Origin: Anabaena catenula FACHB-362
Lineage (GTDB): Bacteria; Cyanobacteriota; Cyanobacteriia; Cyanobacteriales; Nostocaceae
Assembly: GCF_014698735.1 (NCBI RefSeq)
Contig: NZ_JACJTQ010000018.1
Coordinates: 1 to 64,000 of the forward strand
Direction: 5' to 3'
DNA length: 64,000 bases
The notes under the pieces are model-generated. The model searched no databases and was not told where the DNA came from. It saw nothing but the letters and a program-made list of their open reading frames with translations. The position numbers were made by a program, and so were the translations under genes. Positions 18,258 through 27,258 of the stretch are shown here, in pieces. Numbering within the stretch: position 1 is the first letter of the stretch; every line of letters begins with the position of its first letter.

Positions 18258-18295
18258 ATTTTGAGTTGGGAATTAATAAGTACCCAATAAATACC

Positions 18296-18323
18296 GTAGA
18301 GACGTTCCATGAAACGTCTCTAC
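18296..18323. repeat. GAGACGTT palindromic repeat, copy 2
   Basis: This near-perfect 28-bp palindrome has arms GTAGAGACGTT and AACGTCTCTAC around CCATGA. It is the best-preserved of three copies and could act as a terminator for the carotenoid-protein transcript. Confidence 0.75.
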
Positions 18324-18412
18324 AACGATAAATAAATGGGATAAGTTCATTTAAATCAACTGGGTTGAGGTGAAAATGTATCACTTTACCTGAGATGTAT
18401 TAGTTGCGCCGC

Positions 18413-18826
18413 TCATTCTGTAATTTTTCCTCGGAGGGCTTTAATTTCGCCGCGCTTAGTTTTACTATCAATGCGTTTATTTTTAGCGCTGCGTGTGGGT
18501 TTTGTAGGCTTGCGTTTTGCAGAGATGATAGTGACGCTTTTAATTAAGGTTTGGAGACGGTTGAGCGCGTCTTCTTTATTCTGTTCTTGAGTACGATGTT
18601 GCTGGGCTTTGATAATAATTATCCCTTCTTTGGTAATGCGTTGATCTCCTAAATTGAGCAGACGTTCTTTGTAAAGCGGTGATAGAGAGGAGGCGTTGAT
18701 GTCGAAACGCAGATGAATGGCTGTAGCAACTTTATTGACATTTTGACCACCTGCGCCTTGAGAACGAATTGCACTAATACTGATTTCGCTGAGAGGAATG
18801 ATGGTTTTATTGGTAATTTGCAGCAT
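18413..18826 (-). CDS. arfB: Alternative ribosome-rescue factor / peptidyl-tRNA hydrolase ArfB
   Basis: This 137-residue release-factor-like protein has the catalytic GGQ motif at residues 26-28 (RSQGAGGQNVNKV). A C-terminal basic tail (AKRKPTKPTRSAKNKRIDSKTKRGEIKALRGK) would enter the empty mRNA channel. ArfB hydrolyses peptidyl-tRNA on ribosomes stalled without a stop codon. The codon-recognition domain of RF1/RF2 is absent, as expected for this family. It is a lone gene. Confidence 0.93.
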   Translation of the reverse strand: MLQITNKTIIPLSEISISAIRSQGAGGQNVNKVATAIHLRFDINASSLSPLYKERLLNLGDQRITKEGIIIIKAQQHRTQEQNKEDALNRLQTLIKSVTIISAKRKPTKPTRSAKNKRIDSKTKRGEIKALRGKITE

Positions 18827-19066
18827 GGTGGTTTTTTAATGGCTTTGATTTTTATCCCACTTTTATTCTAATCCTTCGATTTGACGTAAGTATTCAGGAT
18901 AGAGAATACTCCAAGTCAGGAGAATAAAGGCTTTTTTAGTCAACTTTGATGATTTTGATAAAATCTCACTTCTCTCTATTCTTCATTTCATAAGCATTCT
19001 GAACCAAAGGTCTGCGAAGCGTCTCCTGACTCCTGAATTCTTACAATTTGACTGTCGATATTCTGA

Positions 19067-19831
19067 TCAAGAAACTACAAGCTGATGTAACTCACTTGGT
19101 GTAAGGTGAGAATGTAGGACTTCACCATCACGAAACCAAACAATCCGTTTAGTTTGACGCGCAACTTCTGTTTCATGTGTCACCATGACAACTGTAATCC
19201 CACTGCTATTTAATTCACCAAAAATATCTAAAACTTCTTGAGTTGTGCGGGAATCAAGTGCGCCGGTGGGTTCGTCAGCAAGGAGAACAACGGGACGGTT
19301 GACAATGGCGCGGGCGATCGCTACTCTTTGTTGTTGTCCCCCTGATAATTGGGTAGGTTTATTATTGAGACGTTTTTCTAAACCTACTTTTATCAATGCT
19401 TCAATCGCCCGTTCTTTTCTTTCCCCAGGTTTAACACCAGCATACACCATTGGCAGCATTACATTTTCCATTGCTGTCAATTGATTTAATAAATGGAATT
19501 GTTGAAATACAAATCCTAGCTTTTTATTGCGAATATGCGCCAATTCTGTATCACCGATTTGGGCTACATCAAGATTGTCTAAATAATAATGTCCCGAACT
19601 AGGACGATCTAAACAACCGATAATATTCATAGCTGTAGATTTACCAGATCCAGAAGGCCCCATAATTGCACAATATTCACCTTCTTCTATAACTAAGTTG
19701 ATATCATTTAGTGCTTTTACTTCGGTTTCACCACTACCATATATTTTGAAAATATTCTCAAGCTGAATAATTCCTGATGGTGGTTCTGAATTAGGAATGT
19801 TTGAATCAGTTAAAGTCAGAGTATTAGACAT
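19067..19831 (-). CDS. MacB/LolD-type ABC exporter ATPase (operon A)
   Basis: This 254-residue ATPase has Walker [10 protein letters not shown] (58-66), signature [14 protein letters not shown], Walker [13 protein letters not shown] and H-loop MVTHE. The sequence [25 protein letters not shown] is typical of the MacB/LolD/DevA family. It is the third gene of a minus-strand set: membrane fusion protein, permease, ATPase. A 392-base spacer full of repeats separates it from the permease, which is unusual for this tightly packed gene type. Confidence 0.92.
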   Translation of the reverse strand: MSNTLTLTDSNIPNSEPPSGIIQLENIFKIYGSGETEVKALNDINLVIEEGEYCAIMGPSGSGKSTAMNIIGCLDRPSSGHYYLDNLDVAQIGDTELAHIRNKKLGFVFQQFHLLNQLTAMENVMLPMVYAGVKPGERKERAIEALIKVGLEKRLNNKPTQLSGGQQQRVAIARAIVNRPVVLLADEPTGALDSRTTQEVLDIFGELNSSGITVVMVTHETEVARQTKRIVWFRDGEVLHSHLTPSELHQLVVS

Positions 19832-20223
19832 GGAGATTGATCCTTTTTTTAAATAGTTTTTTTGTCAGAATCAGGATATCCAGGATTTAAGGATTGACAG
19901 GATGAAAATTTGATAATTATCATTTATAGCAGGAGTCACGAGTCAGGAGTAAAACTGGCTTGGTGTCTAGGTTTCAATTTGGATTCTTTACCTCATTGAT
20001 CTGCAATCTGCTGTATGTCCAAAAATTCTCTAATCATCTAAATATTTCAATCCTGAAAATCCTTAAATCCTGGACATCCTGATTCTGACATTTTAAAAAA
20101 CCGCTATTTTCCAAAATCCACATTTGTATATACAATATGTCCAAAAATTATCTAATCATCTAAATATTTCAATCCTGAAAATCCTCAAATCCTGGATATC
20201 CTGATTCTGACATTTTTAATTAT
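19832..20223. repeat. Spacer inside export operon A filled by GAATCAGGATATCC repeats
   Basis: One forward copy (TCAGAATCAGGATATCCAGG) starts at about 19864. Two reverse copies end about 20093 and 20214. The reverse copies sit in an 80-bp direct repeat (20015-20095 and 20137-20216). No gene is present. A second cluster of the same family lies at 53851-54350. Confidence 0.8.
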
Positions 20224-21441
20224 TTACGCGCTTCTTAATGCCACAATTGGGTCAAGTTGAGCCGCACGACGGGCAGGAACTACGCCAAAAAATAAACCAA
20301 TTCCACCAGAAATACCAACAGCCATTGTAATTGAAATGACGGAAATACTCGCTTCTAAAGGAGTTAGGGCTGATACCAATATTATGCAGCCAACACCAAC
20401 CGTAGTACCAACTAAACCGCCAATTACAGAAACAATTACTGCTTCAATAATAAACTGAAGTAAAATGTCTTGCTGGGTAGCACCAATTGCTTTTCTTAAT
20501 CCAATTTCTTGGGTGCGTTCGGTGACAGAAACGAGCATAATATTCATAATACCAATGCCGCCAACAAATAAAGAAATACCTGCGATCGCAGCCAGCATAG
20601 TAGTCAACGCCGAGGAAATTTGACCTACTGTTTGCAAAGCATCCTTTTGTGTGCGGATAGTAAAGTCATTTTCACCGACGAGTTTATGTCTTTGTCGTAG
20701 TAAATTGGTAATTTGAAACTCTGCTGCATCTACACTATCGGCATCTTTCGCAGAAGCGACTATGTAGGTTACTTCTAATCCGTAGGGAGAAGTCCGTCCA
20801 ACTAGTCGATTTGCTGATGTAAGAATCGGGACTAATGCTGACTCATCGTAATCTACACCCAAATTTGAACCTTTGTCCGTTAGCACTCCAATTACTTGAA
20901 AGCTGGCATTTTTGATTCTGATCTGTTGACTAACAGGATTGGTATTACCAAAAAGCTTTTCTTTCAATTTTGCACCTAGCACCACAACTTGGTTGCTGCG
21001 CTTCATATCTATGTCGGTGAAAAACCTTCCTGTGGCTACTTCAAAATCACGTACTGTCAAAAAGCTGGGAGTTGTACCAATAATGTTGACATCGGTGTTT
21101 CTGTTTTTATAAGTAACCACCTGTCTACTATTCAATTCCGCTGTGGTTGCTGCTATTGTAGGTACTTGAGTTGCGATCGCATTAGCATCTTCTAAAACCA
21201 GAGTTCTTGTCACCTCTCTAGAAACCCGCTGCACTTCCTCATTACCGGGAATGACAAATACAACGTTTGGCCCTAAGGAATTTAGTTGATTGGCTACAAA
21301 CTTTTGTCCCCCTTCCCCAATCCCAATCATCGCAATTACTGAGCCGTTACCAATAATAATACCCAGCATAGTCAGGGCGCTACGTAACTTGTTAGCGAGC
21401 AATGTTTTACCCGCCATTTGGACGCTTTCTAGAAAGTTCAT
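20224..21441 (-). CDS. MacB-type ABC exporter permease (operon A)
   Basis: This 405-residue FtsX/MacB permease has an N-terminal membrane helix in LLANKLRSALTMLGIIIGNGSVIAMIGIGEGG, a large periplasmic MacB core domain (about 45-260), and three C-terminal helices ending in the conserved ATQQDILLQFIIEAVIVSVIGG and VPARRAAQLDPIVALR. Its stop region abuts the fusion-protein gene (the start codon overlaps by one base at 21441), so translation is coupled. Such permeases do not pump through the membrane themselves but drive substrate through an outer-membrane channel. Confidence 0.92.
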   Translation of the reverse strand: MNFLESVQMAGKTLLANKLRSALTMLGIIIGNGSVIAMIGIGEGGQKFVANQLNSLGPNVVFVIPGNEEVQRVSREVTRTLVLEDANAIATQVPTIAATTAELNSRQVVTYKNRNTDVNIIGTTPSFLTVRDFEVATGRFFTDIDMKRSNQVVVLGAKLKEKLFGNTNPVSQQIRIKNASFQVIGVLTDKGSNLGVDYDESALVPILTSANRLVGRTSPYGLEVTYIVASAKDADSVDAAEFQITNLLRQRHKLVGENDFTIRTQKDALQTVGQISSALTTMLAAIAGISLFVGGIGIMNIMLVSVTERTQEIGLRKAIGATQQDILLQFIIEAVIVSVIGGLVGTTVGVGCIILVSALTPLEASISVISITMAVGISGGIGLFFGVVPARRAAQLDPIVALRSA

Positions 21442-22910
21442 TATTTTTTCTCTTCTTTAGCCTTTTCAATTTTGTAGTCTTTGGGTGGATTCACAAATAT
21501 CAAATCACCCTTTTGTACTCCTTCTAAAACTTGAGTTTCGTCTTTGATTTGCGCTCCAATTGTGATTTCTCGAAACTGGGGTTTATTATTTGTATCTGGT
21601 ATCAATACGCCAGTTTTGCCATTTTCGGTGAGAATGGCTACAGTTGGTAAGGTTAACGCATCGTTAATGCGATCGCCCAAAAACGTCACATCCACATTTA
21701 AACCAGAACGCAGTTTATCTGCACCACTATCAATCACCACCCGCACCTGAAACGATGTCACACCTTGCTCTATTACCGCTTCAGGAGCAATCAGACGTAC
21801 ACGTCCTTTAAATACTTGATCTGGATAAGCATCAGCGATAATTTCCACCTGCTGTCCCTGTTTAATTCTGCCAATATCAGCTTCGGGAACTTGAGCTAAA
21901 ACTTCTAAACCCGTTGCTAACGCCACAATTGAACTAGAAGTTGCTGACGTACTCGTAGAAGCCGAAGTTGTTGGTGTGACAAAAGCGCCTATATTCGCAT
22001 ATTTTTGAGTCACAATCCCCGTAAAAGGAGCGCGAATAATGGTATCTTCCAACTGGACTTGTTGCTGCTTTAACTGAGCATTTGCAGCCGCTACAGAGGC
22101 TTTAAGTCGGGCAATTTCTTCAGGACGGTTGCCATTTTCTAGCTGTCGTAGTGCTTGTTGTTCTTGAATAACTACGGCTTCTTGCTTTTTGATATCTTCG
22201 TTGCGGTTACCAACTTTTTGTAGTGATAATCGCCGTTGAGCTTCTTCTAAACTGGCTTTTGCTCTTTTATCTTCACTGATATATTGTTCTAGGGAATCTT
22301 GGGAAATAGCTCCTTCTTTAGCTAACCCCTGATAACGTCTGACTCTGGCTTGGGTTAGTTCCACCTGCGCTTTAGCTGAATCTACAGCAGCCCTAGCTTG
22401 ATCAATTTCCTGAGAACGATTACCCGCCCGAATTATAGCTAATTGGGCTGCTGCTTGGGCTACACGAGCTTTCCCTTGAGCAATTTCTTCGGGGCGGCTT
22501 CCTGCTTGACTCTCCGCTAATTGTGCTTTGGCTTGATCTAAGTTCGCTTGAAATTGGATAATTCGCATTTTAATTTCGGAATTATCCATGCGAGCAATAA
22601 TTTGCCCTTTCTGAACTTTTTCGCCCTGTTCAATATTCAAATCGGTGATAATTCCCGGATTTTTAGGACTAATATTCACGCTTTGTACTGGTTGCACTTT
22701 CCCACTAGCGGTAATCCGCACTGTGACACTTTTGGCTGCAACTGGAACAGTGAGTTTAGTAATGTCTTGTTTACGGTTTTCTGGATTCGCTATTTTTAAA
22801 GCTGTGGTTGCTCCAACTATTAAAACACCAGATGCAATCAACCCGATTAACCAGCGAAATGGATATTTAATTTTTTTGCCTATTAGCGGAATTTCTATGT
22901 GAGTTGTCAT
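21441..22910 (-). CDS. MacA/HlyD-type membrane fusion protein (operon A)
   Basis: This 489-residue periplasmic adaptor has one N-terminal membrane helix (about 17-37) and a split biotinyl-lipoyl domain (VKLGD-like segments ISPKNPGIITDLNIEQGEKVQKGQ and DTIIRAPFTGIVTQKY). Between them is a long coiled-coil hairpin in which A(G/K)xRxEEI units repeat, and beta-barrel and proximal domains follow. It starts operon A. The Ser/Thr-rich stretch TPTTSASTSTSATSSS lies in the lipoyl-barrel junction. The coding segment overlaps the permease start by one base. Confidence 0.92.
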   Translation of the reverse strand: MTTHIEIPLIGKKIKYPFRWLIGLIASGVLIVGATTALKIANPENRKQDITKLTVPVAAKSVTVRITASGKVQPVQSVNISPKNPGIITDLNIEQGEKVQKGQIIARMDNSEIKMRIIQFQANLDQAKAQLAESQAGSRPEEIAQGKARVAQAAAQLAIIRAGNRSQEIDQARAAVDSAKAQVELTQARVRRYQGLAKEGAISQDSLEQYISEDKRAKASLEEAQRRLSLQKVGNRNEDIKKQEAVVIQEQQALRQLENGNRPEEIARLKASVAAANAQLKQQQVQLEDTIIRAPFTGIVTQKYANIGAFVTPTTSASTSTSATSSSIVALATGLEVLAQVPEADIGRIKQGQQVEIIADAYPDQVFKGRVRLIAPEAVIEQGVTSFQVRVVIDSGADKLRSGLNVDVTFLGDRINDALTLPTVAILTENGKTGVLIPDTNNKPQFREITIGAQIKDETQVLEGVQKGDLIFVNPPKDYKIEKAKEEKK

Positions 22911-23086
22911 ATGATTTTGCAGTATTTACTAGAATTGAAAGTTGTTGATTTTTTAAACTAAATACTAAAGAATACTATTAATGGAAAGCATCAATAAAAT
23001 CAAAGCATTGTTGATTTTTAGTTTCTATTGGATACTAGCAATTAAATATATGATGAGTCATCATATGATTTGGTGACTTTTGCTGG

Positions 23087-24052
23087 TTAGCTAAAATTTA
23101 CTGGAATCAGACCTAGTTTACCTTTAGTTTTTTGAATTAAAAACATACTCACTACAATCATGGGCAGTACTAAATTTATTTCAGTTACTTGTTGAGCAAT
23201 AAAACTTTCGGACAAAACTTTACCTCCCAGTCTGACTGAATCATTTGATAAACCGTGCATGACAATAGCTATTATGGTAGTCTGCCCAACCTGATTAAAA
23301 AAATAAGTCATAATTATGGAAATCAAGATAAATTTGCAGGTAAGAATGAAAAACATAGATAAAAAATTTATTATTCCATAATCGAATAATAAATTTATTT
23401 TCACGGGTATATGCCACATAGACCAGAAAAATCCTAGTATTATCGAAGCTTGTAGAGGTCGAAAGCGTTTTTGTAATAAAGGTAGAGCAAATCCTCGCCA
23501 GCCATTTTCTTCAAATAAACCTCCAGCATCTAGAAACATGGCAATAATCAAGCCGCTCCAAAAATTAATTGATAAAAAATTGATATCCCAGATAAAATAT
23601 TGTTCAGGAAGTAGCCACTTATTTAATCCAGCTGAAGCCAGATTCATCAAAATAAAAACTAATATACAAATTCCCCAAATTCTCAAGGCATACTGCCAGT
23701 TCATACCTTGTTGCCAAAAACAAAATCGGTTTTTTAGTTCTAATAAACCTTTTTTTCCGTATGCAATACTAGCAACTATAAATGCTGCAATATCTGGTGC
23801 GGCTACTTGTAATATTGCTAATAAAACTCCAAAAAATGCTTCTGGTTCTGCTGATACTACCCGAAATGCAGTTACTAAATCAGTATTAAATTGAATACCA
23901 GTTTTTTGGAGTGCTTGGTCTACGGCAACATCAGCACCAGTTAATAAAAAAACTGGAATAATCAGAATTACAATTAAAACTGAAATGATGTAGTACCATG
24001 TCAGTGGATACTTTTTTACATAAGCTGTAAATTGTCTTAGCATAGTTGTCAA
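23087..24052 (-). CDS. CPBP-family intramembrane metalloprotease
   Basis: This 321-residue polytopic membrane protein (about eight hydrophobic segments) carries CPBP motifs: EENGWRGFALP (EExxxR), FFWSMWHIP (second motif with His) and a later VMHGLSND. The family includes CAAX-prenyl-protease-like and bacteriocin-processing or immunity enzymes. Neighbours suggest a link to export: it lies downstream of a TetR gene and between two MacAB-type operons, and a sequence shared with the tetR upstream region lies at 24158-24178, before its start. The substrate is unknown. Confidence 0.85.
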   Translation of the reverse strand: MTTMLRQFTAYVKKYPLTWYYIISVLIVILIIPVFLLTGADVAVDQALQKTGIQFNTDLVTAFRVVSAEPEAFFGVLLAILQVAAPDIAAFIVASIAYGKKGLLELKNRFCFWQQGMNWQYALRIWGICILVFILMNLASAGLNKWLLPEQYFIWDINFLSINFWSGLIIAMFLDAGGLFEENGWRGFALPLLQKRFRPLQASIILGFFWSMWHIPVKINLLFDYGIINFLSMFFILTCKFILISIIMTYFFNQVGQTTIIAIVMHGLSNDSVRLGGKVLSESFIAQQVTEINLVLPMIVVSMFLIQKTKGKLGLIPVNFS

Positions 24053-24157
24053 TATTCCAAGATTGTAAACGCTGTCATACTCAAGTGTTTTTTCTACTGA
24101 CAGGACAATGTTAGGTAGAATTTCTCAGATATGCTCCTAGTAAGTAAAAATAAAATG

Positions 24158-24178
24158 TAAGTAATCACTTATTAATTT
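24158..24178. promoter_or_regulatory. Candidate TetR operator upstream of the CPBP gene
   Basis: TAAGT-AATC-ACTTA is an inverted repeat, and it ends in the 14-mer TCACTTATTAATTT that is identical to the one just upstream of tetR (24817-24830). Confidence 0.55.
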
Positions 24179-24208
24179 CCTAAAAAAAGTTTTACTTAAA
24201 TTATGCAA

Positions 24209-24802
24209 TTAATCTTCAATAGGTGCAATTCCTCGCCAAAGAATATCCACGAGATTCTGGACAAATATTGCTTCTTCTGTTTTTATAACTTCTCCGGGGT
24301 GCATTTGCTCTAAGAAAACATAGTTCATTAGTGAGCCTAGCAATATCATAGCAATAGTATGAGGATCACTGGGGCGAAGCCGTCCTTGTTCTATTTCTTG
24401 GGCTAGGAAGTTAGTAAATACTTTGATTTCACGGATAGGTTTCGACTTGATCATACTTGCCGTTTCTGGAAGTAGATTACCGCACGCTTTCAACATCATC
24501 AATCTTGGCATCACTTGACGATGGAATTCTAAAGTTTGTAGACACAAATGAATGAGGTTTTGTTTGAGATTTCCTTTCCCAGATAAAGAATCAAGTTCTT
24601 GCACCCAAGGGGGTCTTTCAGGAATTCCCATTGACGCAAAAAATAGTTTTTCTTTGGTTGAGAATCGCTTGAAAATAGACGCTTCGGAAATTCCGGCTTT
24701 TTGGGCAATTTCTAAGGTTGAAGCACCAAACCCTTGTTCGAGAAAGATTTCACGGGCTGCGTCTAAAATTTGCTCATTAGTGATTTTTGGTGTGCGTGCC
24801 AT
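24209..24802 (-). CDS. TetR/AcrR-family transcriptional regulator
   Basis: This 197-residue repressor has an N-terminal helix-turn-helix (ITNEQILDAAREIFLEQGFGASTLEIAQKAGISEASIFKRFSTKEKLF) and a helical ligand-binding domain. The ATG at 24802 (MARTPKIT) is chosen over an upstream GTG at 24820, because family members start here and the upstream codons lie within the operator-like palindrome. Position between the TolC gene and the CPBP gene suggests control of one or both, plus autoregulation. Confidence 0.9.
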   Translation of the reverse strand: MARTPKITNEQILDAAREIFLEQGFGASTLEIAQKAGISEASIFKRFSTKEKLFFASMGIPERPPWVQELDSLSGKGNLKQNLIHLCLQTLEFHRQVMPRLMMLKACGNLLPETASMIKSKPIREIKVFTNFLAQEIEQGRLRPSDPHTIAMILLGSLMNYVFLEQMHPGEVIKTEEAIFVQNLVDILWRGIAPIED

Positions 24803-24804
24803 AA

Positions 24805-24830
24805 ATAAGTGTGTAGTCACTTATTAATTT
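24805..24830. promoter_or_regulatory. Candidate autoregulatory TetR operator
   Basis: Inverted repeat ATAAGTG-TGTAGT-CACTTAT (24805-24824) directly precedes the tetR ATG and runs into TTAATTT. The 14-mer TCACTTATTAATTT is shared with 24165-24178. Confidence 0.55.
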
Positions 24831-24879
24831 ACTCGTTGTTCATGGTGATGTCAAGAAGAAGATTTACTCAGCACTTATT

Positions 24880-24991
24880 TCTCGTTCCCATACTCTGTAT
24901 GGGAATGAATTCTAGAAGGCTCTGTCTTCCTTGTAGAGATAAGAGTCAGAGCCTCTGTGATACCATTCCCAGTCAGAGACTGGGAACGAGA
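24880..24991. repeat. Cloverleaf-like palindromic repeat, complete copy
   Basis: Closing stem TCTCG / CGAGA (24880-24884, 24987-24991) encloses three hairpins: TTCCCATAC-TCT-GTATGGGAA (24885-24905), AGGCTCTG ... CAGAGCCT (24917-24954), and TTCCCAGTC-AGA-GACTGGGAA (24966-24986). A partial second copy is at 41697-41784. No coding potential. Confidence 0.8.
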
Positions 24992-25015
24992 TACGAGATA
25001 CTCAGCACTCAGCAA

Positions 25016-26371
25016 TCATTCCTTGACACTAGTTCTTTGTAAATTAGCCAAAGCGCGGTTGTAGTTTAAAATAGCGGTGACTCGATTACCTTCAGATATT
25101 GTGAGGTCATTTTCAGCAGAAATCACTTCAGTTTGAGTACCGACACCAGCTTGAAACCTGAGTCTAGCTATACTTAAAGCTTCCTTAGCTTGATTTATAG
25201 CCACAGTAGAAGTTTGTACATTATCCAAATTGGACTGTAACTGTAAATAATATTGTTCAACATCAAAGCGAATTAGGTTACGCTGGTTAGAAAATTGAGT
25301 TTCTGCGATCGCAATATTAGCTTTTGATTGAGCCGCACGCGCTCTTGCTGCTCCCCCATCAAACAAATTTAAACTTGCTTGAAGTCCCAGTGAATAACCA
25401 TCACTAACGCTAACACCGTCGTTATAACGATCTAGTAAGCTGTAGCTGCCATTTAAACTAATTTGTGGACCTAACTGTGAAATTGCCTGTCTTCGTTGTT
25501 GCTCACTAATATTGCGTTGTGCTAAAACCTGTGGTAATTCTGGACGGTTTTGAAAAGCTTGGATAATAGTTTCTTCCAAAGTTTGTTGCCAAAGACCAGC
25601 TAATTGTACAGGATCTGCCGCAGTGATATTACTTGATTGTGGCAAACTTAACCGAGTTGCTAATCGACGACGCGCAATTTGTTGTTGTGAAATAGAATTA
25701 GTGAGATTTTGGAGAGAATTTGCTAAATTCACTTGAGTTTGTAAAACATCAAATCTTGTACCTACTCCAGCCAGTTGTCGAGCTTCAGCATCTCGAAAAC
25801 TAGCCTGGGAATTTTCCACAGATGACTGATTAATTCTGACTTGTTCATCTGCTTGTTGTAGATCATAATATTCAGTTGTGACATTTAACCTAATTTCTAA
25901 TAATCGGTTTTCCAGGTCTAATTCATCTATTCTTAATTGTTCCTCAGCCGCTCGAATACTAGCTTTCCTATTGCCAGATGTATAAAGGTCATAATTCAGT
26001 TGTGCTTGACCATTGAAAGAAGTGCTAGATGAAGAAGATGAATTGTTAATAAACCCATCACCGCTGTTAGTTAGACTACCATTAACATTAATATTAGGAA
26101 ATAAAGCAGCTTGAGTTTCCCGTAATGCAGAACGACTGCGTTCTAATTCTAATTTTACTATCTGTAATTCTTGATTATTACGTTGTGCCAATTCCAAAGC
26201 TTGTATTAACGTAATTGGCACGTTTTCTTGAATTTTAACTTCTTCTGGACGGGTAGGAAATAATAAAGGATTGGGATTAGAGTTCGGGATAGGTAGAGTT
26301 TCTGCACTTGCAAAATTTGGGATGAGAGTGATAAATATTCCAACCCAGATAGAATGCACTTTAAATAACAT
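25016..26371 (-). CDS. TolC-family outer membrane efflux protein
   Basis: This 451-residue protein has a signal peptide (cleavage near NFASA) and two tandem outer-membrane-efflux repeats rich in coiled coil (VPITLIQALELAQRNNQELQIVKLELERSRSALRETQAALFPNINVNGSL and the second repeat starting near LEETIIQAFQNRPELPQVLAQ). It would form the trimeric outer-membrane channel for the adjacent MacA-MacB-type system. It is the last gene of operon B, 110 bases after the ATPase. A Ser-rich loop (SSSSSSTS) lies in the first beta segment. Confidence 0.93.
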   Translation of the reverse strand: MLFKVHSIWVGIFITLIPNFASAETLPIPNSNPNPLLFPTRPEEVKIQENVPITLIQALELAQRNNQELQIVKLELERSRSALRETQAALFPNINVNGSLTNSGDGFINNSSSSSSTSFNGQAQLNYDLYTSGNRKASIRAAEEQLRIDELDLENRLLEIRLNVTTEYYDLQQADEQVRINQSSVENSQASFRDAEARQLAGVGTRFDVLQTQVNLANSLQNLTNSISQQQIARRRLATRLSLPQSSNITAADPVQLAGLWQQTLEETIIQAFQNRPELPQVLAQRNISEQQRRQAISQLGPQISLNGSYSLLDRYNDGVSVSDGYSLGLQASLNLFDGGAARARAAQSKANIAIAETQFSNQRNLIRFDVEQYYLQLQSNLDNVQTSTVAINQAKEALSIARLRFQAGVGTQTEVISAENDLTISEGNRVTAILNYNRALANLQRTSVKE

Positions 26372-26484
26372 AATTTTTACACTTGGTAATAGCTTTATTA
26401 TTTTTCAAACTAACCGCAGAGGCGCAGAGTACACAGATAAAATAAAGAGAGATTTGTCTATTTTACATAAATATTATTCCAGCA

Positions 26485-27156
26485 TTAACTAACAATTAAA
26501 CCATCTTGAACTCGGATAATTCTTTGCGTTTGAGCAGCGATATCTGGTTCGTGAGTAACAATCACAATTGTGATTCCTTGTTGATTAAGTTCTGTAAGCA
26601 AATTCATTACTTCGTAGGAAGTCTCAGTATCTAAAGCTCCTGTTGGTTCATCTGCTAGAACTAAAGCTGGTTTGTTAACCAAAGCGCGAGCGATCGCAAC
26701 TCGTTGCTGTTGACCCCCTGAGAGTTGACTAGGACGGTTAGAAGTGCGATCGCCTAATCCGACCCTTTCTAGAGCTTCCAAAGCCCTTTGGCGGCGTTTT
26801 GGCTTGGGTAAGTTGGCGTAAACCATCGGTAGCATCACGTTTTCTAGGGCTGTTGAACGTGCCAAAAGATTAAATTGTTGGAAAACAAAACCTATCCTTT
26901 GATTGCGAATATACGCCAATTCATCATCATCATAAGTAGTTAGGTTTCTACCTTCAAAAATATAGTTTCCTTTGGTAGGACGATCTAAACATCCTAAAAT
27001 ATTCATGAGTGTGGATTTACCCGAACCTGAAGCACCCATAATTGAAACATATTCTCCTTCTTCAATAGAGAGTTGAATTCCCTTCAATATAGGAACATCA
27101 ACCTCGCCTAAATAGTAAGTTTTAGTAATAGATTCCAGCCAAATCATTGTTGTCAT
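26485..27156 (-). CDS. MacB/LolD-type ABC exporter ATPase (operon B)
   Basis: This 223-residue ATPase has Walker A GASGSGKST, signature [15 protein letters not shown], Walker [13 protein letters not shown] and H-loop IVTHEPD. It is a close paralogue of the ATPase at 19067, without the N-terminal 20-residue extension. It lies between the permease (about 100 bases upstream) and the TolC gene. Confidence 0.93.
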   Translation of the reverse strand: MTTMIWLESITKTYYLGEVDVPILKGIQLSIEEGEYVSIMGASGSGKSTLMNILGCLDRPTKGNYIFEGRNLTTYDDDELAYIRNQRIGFVFQQFNLLARSTALENVMLPMVYANLPKPKRRQRALEALERVGLGDRTSNRPSQLSGGQQQRVAIARALVNKPALVLADEPTGALDTETSYEVMNLLTELNQQGITIVIVTHEPDIAAQTQRIIRVQDGLIVS

Positions 27157-27258
27157 AATACTAGTAATTAAAAATTATATCTCTCAAAATCTTCCTCTCT
27201 GAGCCTCTGCGTCTCTGCGTGAAATAAATATTTTCACTTAGCAACGCCGAATCTTTAT

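Noticed and set aside
19067-22910. Naming the export operon devBCA
   Set aside because: The permease begins like MacB (ANKLRSALTMLGIIIG) rather than like the heterocyst DevC protein, so the heterocyst name is not justified.
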